Position numbers and translations under genes: made by a program. Positions 42,983 to 52,299 of a stretch of 64,000 nucleotides of DNA are shown here, in pieces. The notes under the pieces are model-generated. The model searched no databases, was not told the DNA's origin, and was given only the letters and a program-made list of their open reading frames with translations. The stretch is from Patagioenas fasciata (Eukaryota > Chordata > Aves > Columbiformes > Columbidae): positions 41,179,501-41,243,500 of the forward strand of contig NC_092526.1 in the NCBI RefSeq assembly GCF_037038585.1. Direction: 5' to 3'. Position 1 is the stretch's first letter. The number at the start of each line of letters is the position of its first letter.

Positions 42983-43744
42983 TGTGGCAGAATGCAAACC
43001 CCCCCTCTCTTCCCCCACCTCCTTCAATATGGAGGGAGTAGGCACATCTCCCTCTCTCTGCTACTTGAGGCTGACAGCTTCTTTTGTTTGGCCCAGAGCA
43101 CCCTGGCCAGGGCCATTAGGAGAAGGGAGTGCCGAGGCGCCAGTGAGCCGCTGGGCGCCTGTGACCAGTGTGGGGGGTGTTTGGAGGCTTCAGGGGCGCC
43201 CCACACACGGTGTGGGGGTGCAGAGAAGCTTCTAGAATGCCTACAGTCAGGTCTGATCAGCCAATAAAAACGGGACTCTCGTCGAGACTGAGCCAATTGT
43301 CGCCGGTCTCTCGGAGCTACGAGCAAGATCCTGCTGCTGAGACCCCGCATCCCCGGGATGGAGACCCCGCTTGCCTTGCCGCCACGTGCGTAAGTAAAAC
43401 ACTCGCACAATTGCGAGTGTATTATAAATTTACACTCGCGGAATCGCGAGTGTATGCTTTACCTTTATCTTTTTAAGAATAATCCAGAAACCGGATTCAG
43501 GCAAGTGTGTACTCCTCTGGGACTCGAGGGTGGTTCCAGCATAGTTTTGGGTGAAGCCACGTGTATGTACTCTGTGGACCGCCTGTTGTACTAGTTGTTA
43601 CCCCTTAATAATTTTCCTCAACTGATACCCGAACCTATATATAAGTCACTTTTGGAGTGTTAAAACCCTGTTTCTCACTGGTTTAATAAAAGTTGTTTTG
43701 GACCCTGTTGTCCCTTAAATCAGCCTCGGGGTGCCTCCGTGACA
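42983..43744 (+). repeat. 5' LTR of the ERV-L-like provirus
   Basis: 762 bp. A TATATATAA box at 43,636-43,644 and AATAAA at 43,685-43,690 mark the promoter and poly(A) site. U3 carries two adjacent perfect hairpins (43,399-43,420 and 43,432-43,453). The 3' LTR lacks 43,368-43,705. The interior begins at 43,745 with ATTTTGGCGCAGCGAGCAGG; this primer-binding region could not be matched to a tRNA with confidence. Confidence 0.9.
43399..43453. promoter_or_regulatory. Tandem hairpin pair in ERV-L U3
   Basis: ACACTCGC...GCGAGTGT occurs twice with 6-nt loops (ACAATT and GGAATC), the two units separated by 11 bp of AT-rich DNA. The stems are identical, about 190 bp before the TATA box. They may be paired binding sites for a dimeric factor. 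A GTAAGT donor-like site lies just before, at 43,390. Confidence 0.7.
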
Positions 43745-43773
43745 ATTTTGGCGCAGCGAGCAGGGTATCAGAT

Positions 43774-45244
43774 ATGGAGGAATTATTTAGAGGGTTGTTT
43801 AATGTCTCTGCAGTAACCTGGGGTCTTGCCGTAATGTGGATCGCGGTGTGTTTCAGTTTGGGTGTTTGCTTAAAGGTAACACAGGATTTGTGTAAAATTA
43901 AGCAGCGAATGGAGGAAAACCTTTCGCGGCAAAGCGAAAAGTTTGACTCTTTAAAGCAGGACCTTTCGCGGCAAAGTGAGCAGTCTGACTTTTTTAGGCA
44001 GGACCTTTCGCGACAAAGTGAAAAGTTTGACTCTCTGATACAGGGCTTTTCGCGGCAAAGCATACGGTCGGATTTGTTAGAACAGAGATTTGGCTTGTTA
44101 GAACAGAAACTTGTTTTTTTGGAACAAAAACTTGAGTTTTTGTTAATTAATATGAGATCTTCCTCTAGCGTCTCCCCAGTTCAGGTGTGCCCCTCGGCCC
44201 CCCCGCTTCTCGACAAAGATACTGATTCTGAAAACAGTGTTGATGAAGGGGGGGTAGAAACAAAGGACGTGCGTCCTCTTATTAGAACTGAAACACATAC
44301 GGATGGACGAGGCAAAAATCCACGCACGGCTACCCATAGCACGCCATATTCAGGACTGGAGCTAGGAGATTTACAAACTAGATTCTCACGCAAGCCGGGT
44401 GAGACAGAGACTGAATATCTTTGGCGCGTTTCACTTACCGGGGGTGATAGGATATTATTGAGTAAGGATGAGGCCACAGGCTTCTGGGGCCCAGGGGTAT
44501 TTTTAAGTGATGGTCCGGATGGTAATCAGTCCATCACATCTCGTGTAGCTTACTGGCCTGGCGGTATAGATCCCAGGGAACGTGGGGAGCCAGTTGCAAT
44601 TGTTGTAAAAGGCTTATCAGATCTTGCTGAGGGAGTTCAAAAGGCGGCTTGTATACAAGCAATGTATGAAAAGGGCCGGCAGTCCCCCCCTATGGCGGCG
44701 CCGGTGGATCCGGTCCACCTTCGGCTGCTTATTAAAGGATTACCGGATGCCTTAAAAATATATGTCCAGTCCCTTAAGGAGAAAATTCAGGGGGCTATTG
44801 ATCGTAATAAGCAAAATCCCCGAAGTCCTCCTGAACATGTATTAACCTGGGCGGAAATTTTACACAATGTGGTTACACATGGGCGCGAGATGGGGTGGGT
44901 AGACCCGAGCGGCGGCCCGTGCAGAAGCCGGACGGTCCGGAAGACGAGCCGAGCCGAGCCTCTTCAGAGGCCGCCCCCCCCCGTCCCAGAAACCGGAGCG
45001 TTTTGGCTGCCGGTCAGATCAGAGCAGCAGCTTGCAGCGGAGCAGCCTCTGGCGCCGCGCGGCTGCTCTGGGTGTGCCCCGAACACTGCTATATAAGCTT
45101 TCCACCAAGCACCTACAGGAGCTGGTGGAATACTTAGAGGGAAGATCAGAGAACAAAGAGGAGGCACCGGTAACCGTCCCCCTCCCTGAGGACAAGCGAA
45201 ACATTAACCCTTTCGTATCCTCACAAAGGGAGCCAAAAAACTAG
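43774..45244 (+). pseudogene. ERV-L-like Gag with N-terminal membrane segment and coiled coil
   Basis: Gag starts at ATG 43,774. It has no glycine at position 2; instead residues 11-33 form a hydrophobic segment (VSAVTWGLAVMWIAVCFSLG). Residues about 49-104 are four 14-residue repeats (SRQSEKFDSLKQDL type, 42 bp each) and then 7-residue LLEQ repeats, a strong coiled coil. The capsid-like part includes FSRKPGETETEYLWRVSLTG and YWPGGIDPRERGEP. The frame is disturbed in the GC-rich hinge at about 44,890-45,085: the original frame ends at 45,096, whereas the continuation ending EPKN at 45,241 is in another phase. The final codons are CCA AAA AAC TAG, a -1 frameshift site into protease. No zinc knuckle is seen. 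Confidence 0.82.
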
Positions 45245-45279
45245 TAGAAGCGGATGGGAAGCAGGACCGCCCCACCCGC
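45235..45279 (+). promoter_or_regulatory. -1 ribosomal frameshift signal between gag and pro
   Basis: The slippery heptamer A AAA AAC occupies 45,235-45,241 in the gag phase, directly before the gag TAG (45,242-45,244). Eight bases later GCGGATGGG (45,250-45,258) can pair with CCCACCCGC (45,271-45,279): a 9-bp stem with one A-C mismatch and a 12-nt loop. Slipping back one base enters the long protease-RT frame at 45,241. Heptamer, spacer and stem all fit the classic retroviral arrangement. Confidence 0.85.
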
Positions 45280-47770
45280 TTTGTATTTTCTTGCCAATGG
45301 TCCAGTGATAAAGAACCATACATACATATCCCCGTTGGTCCAAGGCGAATAAGTGTGAAATTTCTAATTGACACAGGCGCACAAATCAGTGTTTTGAACA
45401 GGCGGCAAGCTGACAAACTTGGGATTAAACCATCAAGGAAAGCCATCTATATAGCAGGGGTAACAGGTGTAGCAGAGAGATGTCCTTTAGCTCAAACCCA
45501 CCTTTTGCTACCTGGGGAAAAACGGACAACAGCTGTGGAAGTTGCCCTGAGTCCTTATAAGGCAAACATATTGGGATTTGATATTTTGGCAGGTAGACGG
45601 TGGTGCTTACCTAATGGGGAGATTTGGAGCTTTGGAAGCCACAGAGCGGAGGTAGCCCGTATTAGAATATTGCCACTTACCTCTGCAACCTTGCAGTTCG
45701 AAAGAACTACTGACATTAGGATTTTGCAACTTGCTCCTGCTCTACCCACATGTACAATAACCTGTACTCCACAGTACCCCCTGCCAAATGCAGCAAAACG
45801 GGGCATTACGGAGGTTATTAATGATCTTGAAAAAAGACAAATAATTAGCCGCACCCATTCTCCCTATAATTCTCCAGTTTGGCCCGTTCGCAAGCCTGAT
45901 GTGCGATGGCGCCTAACTATTGATTATCGAAAACTGAATAGTAACACTGCACCACTAACAGCTGCCATCCCAAACATAGCCTCAGTGGTGACTGTAATAC
46001 AAGCAGCAGCCCACCCATGGATGGCTGCTTTAGATGTTAAAGATATGTTCTTCATGATTCCCCTAAGGGAAGAAGACCAGCCACAATTTGCTTTTACCTG
46101 GGAAGGGAAGCAATACACTTTTAATCGGCTTCCTCAGGGGTACAAACACTCTCCTACTATTGCCCACAATGCCCTTGCTGCACTCATTGACACTGTACAG
46201 GTACCCTCAGGCATTTACATATATCAATATATAGATGACATCTTAGTGGGTGGAAATAATAAGGAACAGGTGGGGCAAGTAGCAGAAACTCTTTGGAATT
46301 TATTAACACAGAACGGATTAGATATTCCACCGTCCAAGTGCCAGGGTCCCAGCCAGGAAGTTAAATTCCTAGGGGCTTGGTGGATAGGAGGAGCCATAGC
46401 AGTGCCTGATGATGTTCTGGCTACTATAGACAAGGGACACACCCCAAACAGCAAAGCGGACCTACAATGCCTGTTGGGTACATTAGGGTACTGGAGAAAA
46501 CATATCCCAGGATTCTCAGTGATTGCCCGTCCCCTATATGACCTACTCTGAAAAAACAAGAAATGGAATTGGACTCTACAACATACAGAGGCCCTTAATG
46601 TTCTAAAAGATGAACTTAAAACCTATCAGAAATTGGGCCCACTACATCCACAAGACCCATTGAGAGTGGAATGGGGGTTTGCAGAACATGCCTCCTATTG
46701 TGCCATATTCCAAAGGGGTCCAACAGGGCCAGCTAGACCTTTGTTGTTCTCTTCCACCGCATTTAAGGGAGCTGAACAACGATATTCGGAGTGGGAGAAG
46801 GGGCTTCTCTCACTTACCCGAGCAGTTAAGGAGGCAGAGAAACTGTGTACGTCACAGGAAGTTATTGTACAAGGCCCTTTCCCTCTGTTGAATTCAATCC
46901 TTAAAGGGTTACCGCCCCCTGAGGGGGTGGCACAGAAAGCAACAGTACGAAAATGGTACGCCTATTTAGAGGGAGTTAGCCAATTGTTCTGTAAAAGTTT
47001 CAAAACTTCAACAACCCGTGAACGCTGATCCGGTCCTGTTGAGCCTGCCTTATAAACCCTCTCCTATTAAAGAAGCACCTAAGCTAACTCAGGACTCAGA
47101 CACACAAGGTGTCTGGTTCACTGATGCATCAGCCCATCGGGTAGGGACAAACTGGCAGTACAAGGCAGCAGCATTGGAGATTGCTACTGGAAAAAGAATA
47201 ACAGAGGAGGGGGAAGGTAGTGCTCAAGTAGGAGAACTGCTTGCTCTCTTACTAGCAGCAGAAGGAGAAGCCTCCATGATTTACACTGATTCCTATGCAA
47301 CCTATAAGGGTGCCACTGAATGGATATGCCAATGGGAATCTAAACAATGGGAAGTAAATCGCACTAGAGTGTGGAGAGCTGAAGATTGGCAAAGACTATT
47401 AGAAATTGGCAGGTCACAACCTTTGATTGTGGGTTGGGTAAAAGGACATGCAAAGGATGGAACCCTCGCTGCCAAATGGAATCAACAAGCTGTCTTCCTT
47501 GTCAATAACCGCTGGGGAAGCTATGGGAGCCCCAAAATCAGGGCGTTCTGTCCTGAAAAGCCATTGACAGACAGCAACTTGACAACCAACACAGAGGAAG
47601 AACATTCCTCAAAAATACAAGTGGGCCAGCCTGTCATGGTGAAATTACCGTCTATTGGTATTGTACCCATGACTCTGGCAAAACCCAGAGGGTTATATGC
47701 CTGGGAAGCCCTTGATGAGAATGGGAAAACCCACCGTATTAGTGCTCGGTGGATAGTTCCAGACTACTAA
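45241..47770 (+). pseudogene. ERV-L-like Pro-Pol: protease, RT, RNase H, integrase tail
   Basis: The polyprotein would process Gag-Pol and copy and integrate the genome. The protease has its DTGA active site at 45,370-45,381. RT (about 45,770-46,550) has LTIDYRKLN, LPQGYKHSP and YIDD at 46,228-46,239. A TGA at 46,549 replaces a probable tryptophan after RPLYDLL, and the frame then continues to 47,028. A +1 shift near 47,015 leads to RNase H (FTDASA, GELLAL, YTDSYA, GWVKGHAKDG) up to about 47,490. The integrase zinc finger and DDE core are missing: WNQQA is followed at once by an integrase C-terminal piece (KIQVGQPVMVKLPS to WIVPDY). The two point lesions are simple, but the integrase loss is decisive. 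Confidence 0.88.
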
Positions 47771-48242
47771 CCCTGAAAGCCTGGTTCCTCCCCGAGGACC
47801 GAGGTCTGTTCTTGTGTTTTCTTGCAGGGCAAAGGACAATGACGGGGTGGAAGAGGATCCAGATGCCTTGGAAACGAAACGACACCAGCAATGACGGGGT
47901 GGAAAGGGATCCAGCTATCACCAGCAAGAGATGGAAGAGAATCCAGATGCAAGCCATTCAGAAGGAAGGCAGTCACAGGAATGGAAACACTAACGAACTG
48001 TGACTGATGTTTGGGACTCAATAATTACCTTGGGCAATTGTTGATTGTTCTAATTATTTCAATTCTATTGTTGATTGTTATTAATAACTGCGTTGCAGGG
48101 GCAAGTCAACCCATGAGATACGGTGATCCACAGTGGACATTAAGGCTCACCGGCAGAAGTGTCCCCTTTTTACTTTGGAGGCAAGAGGTGACTGCACCAC
48201 CACTCCAAAGTATCAGACCATGACTGTAGTCACGGGGTGGAT
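47771..48242 (+). other. Post-pol region of the ERV-L-like provirus
   Basis: It lies between the pol stop and the 3' LTR. A motif ATGACGGGGTGGAA..GATCCAG recurs at 47,838 and 47,891, with a weaker third copy near 47,930. A short frame at about 48,011-48,223 starts with a strongly hydrophobic stretch (LLIVLIISILLLIVI), like a membrane anchor, but lacks an ATG. No env domain is recognisable and no long polypurine tract precedes the LTR. Confidence 0.5.
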
Positions 48243-48666
48243 TGTGGCAGAATGCAAACCCCCCCTCTCTTCCCCCACCTCCTTCAATATGGAGGGAGTA
48301 GGCACATCTCCCTCTCTCTGCTACTTGAGGCTGACAGCTTCTTTTGTTTGGCCCAGAGCACCCTGGCCAGGGCCATTAGGAGAAGGGAGTGCCGAGGCGC
48401 CAGTGAGCCGCTGGGCGCCTGTGAACAGTGTGGGGGGTGTTTGGAGGCTTCAGGGGTGCCCCACACACGGTGTGGGGGTGCAGAGAAGCTTCTAGAATGC
48501 CTACAGTCAGGTCTGATCAGCCAATAAAAACGGGACTCTCGTCGAGACTGAGCCAATTGTCGCCGGTCTCTCGGAGCTACGAGCAAGATCCTGCTGCTGA
48601 GACCCCGCCTCCCCGGGATGGAGACCCTGTTGTCCCTTAAATCAGCTTCGGGGTGCCTCCGTGACA
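48243..48666 (+). repeat. 3' LTR of the ERV-L-like provirus, internally deleted
   Basis: 424 bp. It matches the 5' LTR except for four substitutions and the absence of a 338-bp segment (43,368-43,705 of the 5' LTR), which contains the U3 hairpins, TATA box and AATAAA. The breakpoints share GACCC. This LTR therefore lacks its own promoter and poly(A) signal. Confidence 0.9.
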
Positions 48667-48774
48667 TCCCATGAGTGCTACTGGCCTTTCAGCTTCTCTG
48701 AACGACACGACCATGTCCCTGCTGCTGTCCTTTCATGTACTCAGGTGGAATGGAAATGACAATCAAGGCCTCTT
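48667..48774. repeat. Block D, inverted copy, remainder
   Basis: Continues the reverse complement of 12,160 to 12,053 on the far side of the ERV-L insertion, then passes into block A. Confidence 0.8.
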
Positions 48775-50678
48775 CCTGGGTAGGACCTGTGGGCACTTAG
48801 GCTGAAGTTCTTTCCCAGCCATGTCTCTGCTGCTGGGCTGTCATCTCCAGAGACAGAACTTACCTCACTGTCCCCTTCACAGCCAAAGTCTTGGAACTCA
48901 ATTACACATTTCTGAGACAAATGTGACCTCATAATACCATGCCTATCCATCACCGTCCTTATGGGCCAGGACCTGCCTAGATAGAAGCATGCTTGTTTTA
49001 TCAAATTGATGAAATCTGTTTCCTAGCAAAGATCTGAGTGAAGAAGCATTCTTTACAGGAATTTGAAATGTTGACAGCTTTTCTATCTCCTCCCATGCCT
49101 CTCTTTTTTTTTTTTTTTTTGTTATTTTCATTTTTCCTGGTCGCTAGTTGTGAATTCGCTATCTGAAGTGCAAAGCCAATCCCACACCCAGAAAAGAGAT
49201 ACTGTTTATTAGAGTTGTGTAAGCCTGGATGCTGGAATGAAACCAGCACATCAGATAGAAAAGGAACAGCCATCATATACAAAATCTTATCCCTACATTC
49301 AGACCCTCACTGCAGTCCTAAAGAGCCAAGTGTTTACACGTTGGCATATTGGTTACATAGTCATTTTACATATGCTTGTTGAGGAATGGTCCCGGGCTGA
49401 GCCTGGGTTTCCCATCCTAAGGATATAGTGTATAAGGAGCGAAGTTCAGCTAAAGGACACTCTATGTAACAGTCTTGAGACAGATATTAAAACAAGACTC
49501 AACTAATTATGCAGGCTCCAGAGTGTCTGCGCTGCAAGGACAGTATTCTTTGCAGGTTCTGATCAGGTGTTTTAAAAGTCACTTTTATCTTTGTTAGCGG
49601 AGCAGACTAACCAAAACTGAGTGGATTTACATATTTTAGGTTAGCAATTGCAGGCAGGATTCATTCTTCTAACTGGTAAGGACTACATCTTCCGTCTTCA
49701 AACACCTCTCCAAGGTAAAGATTCATTGAATCATAGAATAACTCAGGTTTGAAGAGAACCCTGAACATCATCTTGTCTCACTCTCCTGCTCAAGGCAGGG
49801 TCCACCAGGTGAGGTTGTTCTAGGCCTCTGCCCAGCTTTGCATCATCCACAAAAGAGCTGAAAATTTGCTCCATGACATGATGCAGCGGGAGAATAAAAC
49901 CGCTCAACCGTGTTGGCCCAAGTACTCATCACTGAGGGACGCCGCTAGAACCTGGCTAAACACTGGACTTTGTTCCACTGATGATATTTGGGTTTGGTCA
50001 TCCAGCCAACTTCCTACCCATCACAACATCCACATCTGCATCCCAGATCTCACCAATCTGCTCTAAGGCCACCACAGGAGACCATGTCTGGGGCCTTGCA
50101 AAACTCCATGTACACAACATGCCTTTCTTTCCCCTGCCCATTTCAGTTCAGCAAATCCCTTTCTTGTCCTTCCGCTGCCTGGACATGGCTGTAGGAGAAA
50201 GTGGCCCATCCCTCTCCCAGGGAGAGAGATAGGTTGACCAGCCCATAATTCTCCCAGTTCTCCTTCCTGCTATTCTTGAAGATGGGCTTGACCTCTACCT
50301 TTTTGAAGGACCACTGTGCCTCTCTGATTACTGTGGCACTTTTGAGACCACAATGCAGATTTTCCCACAGGGAAAGCAGGGCAGGTGTAGGACTGCATAG
50401 AACAGCCTGTGATGGAGATGGAAAAGGTAATGTAGCAAACAGGGACACTTGTGATGAGCCTGTCCAAGTCAGCTGAGATGAATCTCACTGGGCCAGTGGA
50501 GTTTGTCCCTGGAGTCTCACACACAAATGTCAGGGCTCTGTCAGGTGTCCACATAGAGATATTCAGGGACAGACACTTCCCTTTTACACACAGAGGCAGG
50601 AGTCACAGTGTCCCTCTGGCCTTCTGTTCCTATTCCCAAAGAATGGGAGGCACCTCAGCCCTGTGGTGTGTCACCATG
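48775..50678. repeat. Block A, direct copy, truncated at an ERV
   Basis: Direct copy of 1-1,955 with the same CR1 fragment (49,727-50,330, minus). It ends at 50,678 in GTGTCACCATG, where 1,955 would continue TTCTGCATTC; the class II 3' LTR begins at 50,679. No gene is seen. Confidence 0.85.
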
Positions 50679-51016
50679 TGTCGTGGTTGAGACGGACAAA
50701 CAACATGGACCAAGTTCTTCCAGGATGAAAGTAGTAGATGCCATTTATTGCCACAAGTGCATTTTTATACAGTTTTACCAATTCATGTGTCTCTTCACTA
50801 TTGGTTACAAGTTACAGCAGTAACATCTCATTGGCTAATTTTGCTATCATCAGTGTTACTCTTCTACTCCCTTCTCTCTCACGGGTACATCCTTAATATC
50901 TCCGGATACTCCTTTACTCCCATCTTTCTCATGGGTAGGCCTTCATATCTTCAAGGCTAATTTCTGTTCCCATGCCCTCTGTCAGGGAATCCACGGACCC
51001 ACCGTAGTCTCCCACA
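50679..51016 (-). repeat. 3' LTR of the right class II provirus
   Basis: 338 bp, TGTGGGAG...ACGACA in element sense, with an intact AATAAA where the 5' LTRs have GATAAA. Its terminal CACGACA matches the 23-bp LTR scrap at the end of the left copy, not the 5' LTRs (CACAACA). Confidence 0.88.
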
Positions 51017-51035
51017 ATTCCCCCTTTTTGTTTTT
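51017..51035 (-). other. Polypurine tract of the right class II provirus
   Basis: In element sense AAAAACAAAAAGGGGGAAT directly precedes the TGTGGGAG start of the 3' LTR. Confidence 0.8.
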
Positions 51036-51039
51036 GTGC

Positions 51040-52210
51040 TAAAAAAATTGCCTTCATTGTCCACTGCAGGGCCCTTTGCAGCAGAGAAATCATGCATGGC
51101 AACATTAGTAACACAACCACAACAATCATCAAAACAATCAGTCCCGTTTTCACTACTGATAGCAACCATCCTAAAAACCCCCAACCACTAAGCAATGCTA
51201 ATAACAAAAAGTCTATCGCAGCTCTACTCTGCCATGTGGCATGTCTTACAGAATCTACATCTAACAAAAGTCCACTTAAAGCCTTAGAAGTTCTGTTAGT
51301 TTGCTTAACTAACCAGTATCCTAATTTTTCTAAAGTATTTAAAGCTCTAGCCGTGCCAACACCAGATACATGAGGTTCTAAAACCCTTAACCCTGATCCC
51401 CAAAAGTCTACATTATCATCACATTTGACTCATATACATGCAAAAAGTATTTTTCTCATCTTGCTCTTCTGTGATCTATTATCATAGATACATTGGGCAT
51501 TAAGAGAGTTAACCGTCCCAAACTACATGGTCCTCCAACAGCATTAGAAGGAATTCCTGATCAGGCTCTATCTCCACAGATCAAGAATACACCATACAGG
51601 AGGTTTTTGGGGTCGCTGTCCCACATTATCAATGACACCCCTTGGATTCTTCTGCGAGGCGTTGCACCATCGAGTTTCATTTCTATAGTCACCAAGGGTA
51701 GCATTAACATTTTGCAGTCTTATCCATTCTTGTTCTCGTATATTGTTCTGACACTTTTCACAAACCAGGTTGATACAAGCGTCCATGGACATAGATGCCA
51801 GCAATTCCAGTTCCTGTGTTTCAATATCTGCTTCCAGGAGGCAATTAATCCAAAGTGCCATGCTGGTATTATTACAGTTTGTTGCAATGCCTCTGGATCA
51901 ACCACTATTTTGAAACAGTCGTGTGATGCTGCTGTAGTTAACAAGGGGGATGCCAACCAAGCATGTGTGGAACAGGTTTTCCGGAGATGCCATAGCTAGG
52001 TATATAGAGTCCTGGCCAGTCATGTTGGCTAAAGTAATCCGCGTTACTCTTTGTCTGTGCAGGCATCCAAAGCGCAGCAGATGCAGCAGTCATTGTCAGG
52101 AAGATAACACAGATTTCACATTTCATGTTGGCAACCATTGCGGCCCTTGATCTGTAAGGACACAAGCATAGCCTCTCCCCCAGGTTATCAATTGATGTGT
52201 TCTTTTCCAT
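51040..52210 (-). pseudogene. Env of the class II provirus, broken
   Basis: Env would be the surface/transmembrane glycoprotein. The leader (from about 52,125 downward) resembles the left-arm copy. Pieces of the ectodomain follow in different phases at 51,956-51,720 and 51,861-51,568. The last includes a cysteine pair (CEKCQNN) and several N-glycosylation sites, as in a transmembrane subunit. At 51,267-50,929 a frame has the heptad-type segment ending SRAAIDFLLLA, then passes at once into a long hydrophobic anchor (LSGWGFLGWLLSVVKTGL). The cysteine loop normally between them is missing, so there is an internal deletion. Stops and frameshifts make it non-functional. Confidence 0.7.
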
Positions 52211-52299
52211 TGACCATTAACTAGTGATTTGACCACAACTAATGTAGGTTCTTTCTGATTTAGCATGTTTTTGGGTCATACTTGCAAAGTGTTTCATCA

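Larger units (their letters stand above)
42983..48666 (+). mobile_element. Young ERV-L-like provirus
   Basis: It is bounded by LTRs with TGTG...GACA ends and an exact 5-bp target duplication, TCCCA (42,978-42,982 and 48,667-48,671). Empty paralogous sites at 12,160 and 25,916 confirm the insertion point. The two LTRs differ at 4 of about 424 aligned positions, so it is recent. It keeps gag, protease, RT and RNase H with a few lesions. Most of integrase has been lost by an in-frame deletion. Pol features (LPQGYKHSPTIAHNALA, YIDD) and the 5-bp duplication fit class III/ERV-L. No env was found. Confidence 0.9.

Noticed and set aside
43363..43705. The ERV-L LTR difference as a spliced-out intron
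   Set aside because: A GTAAGT donor exists at 43,390, but the actual missing segment starts at 43,363-43,368 and ends within GACCC with no AG acceptor; direct-repeat deletion fits better.
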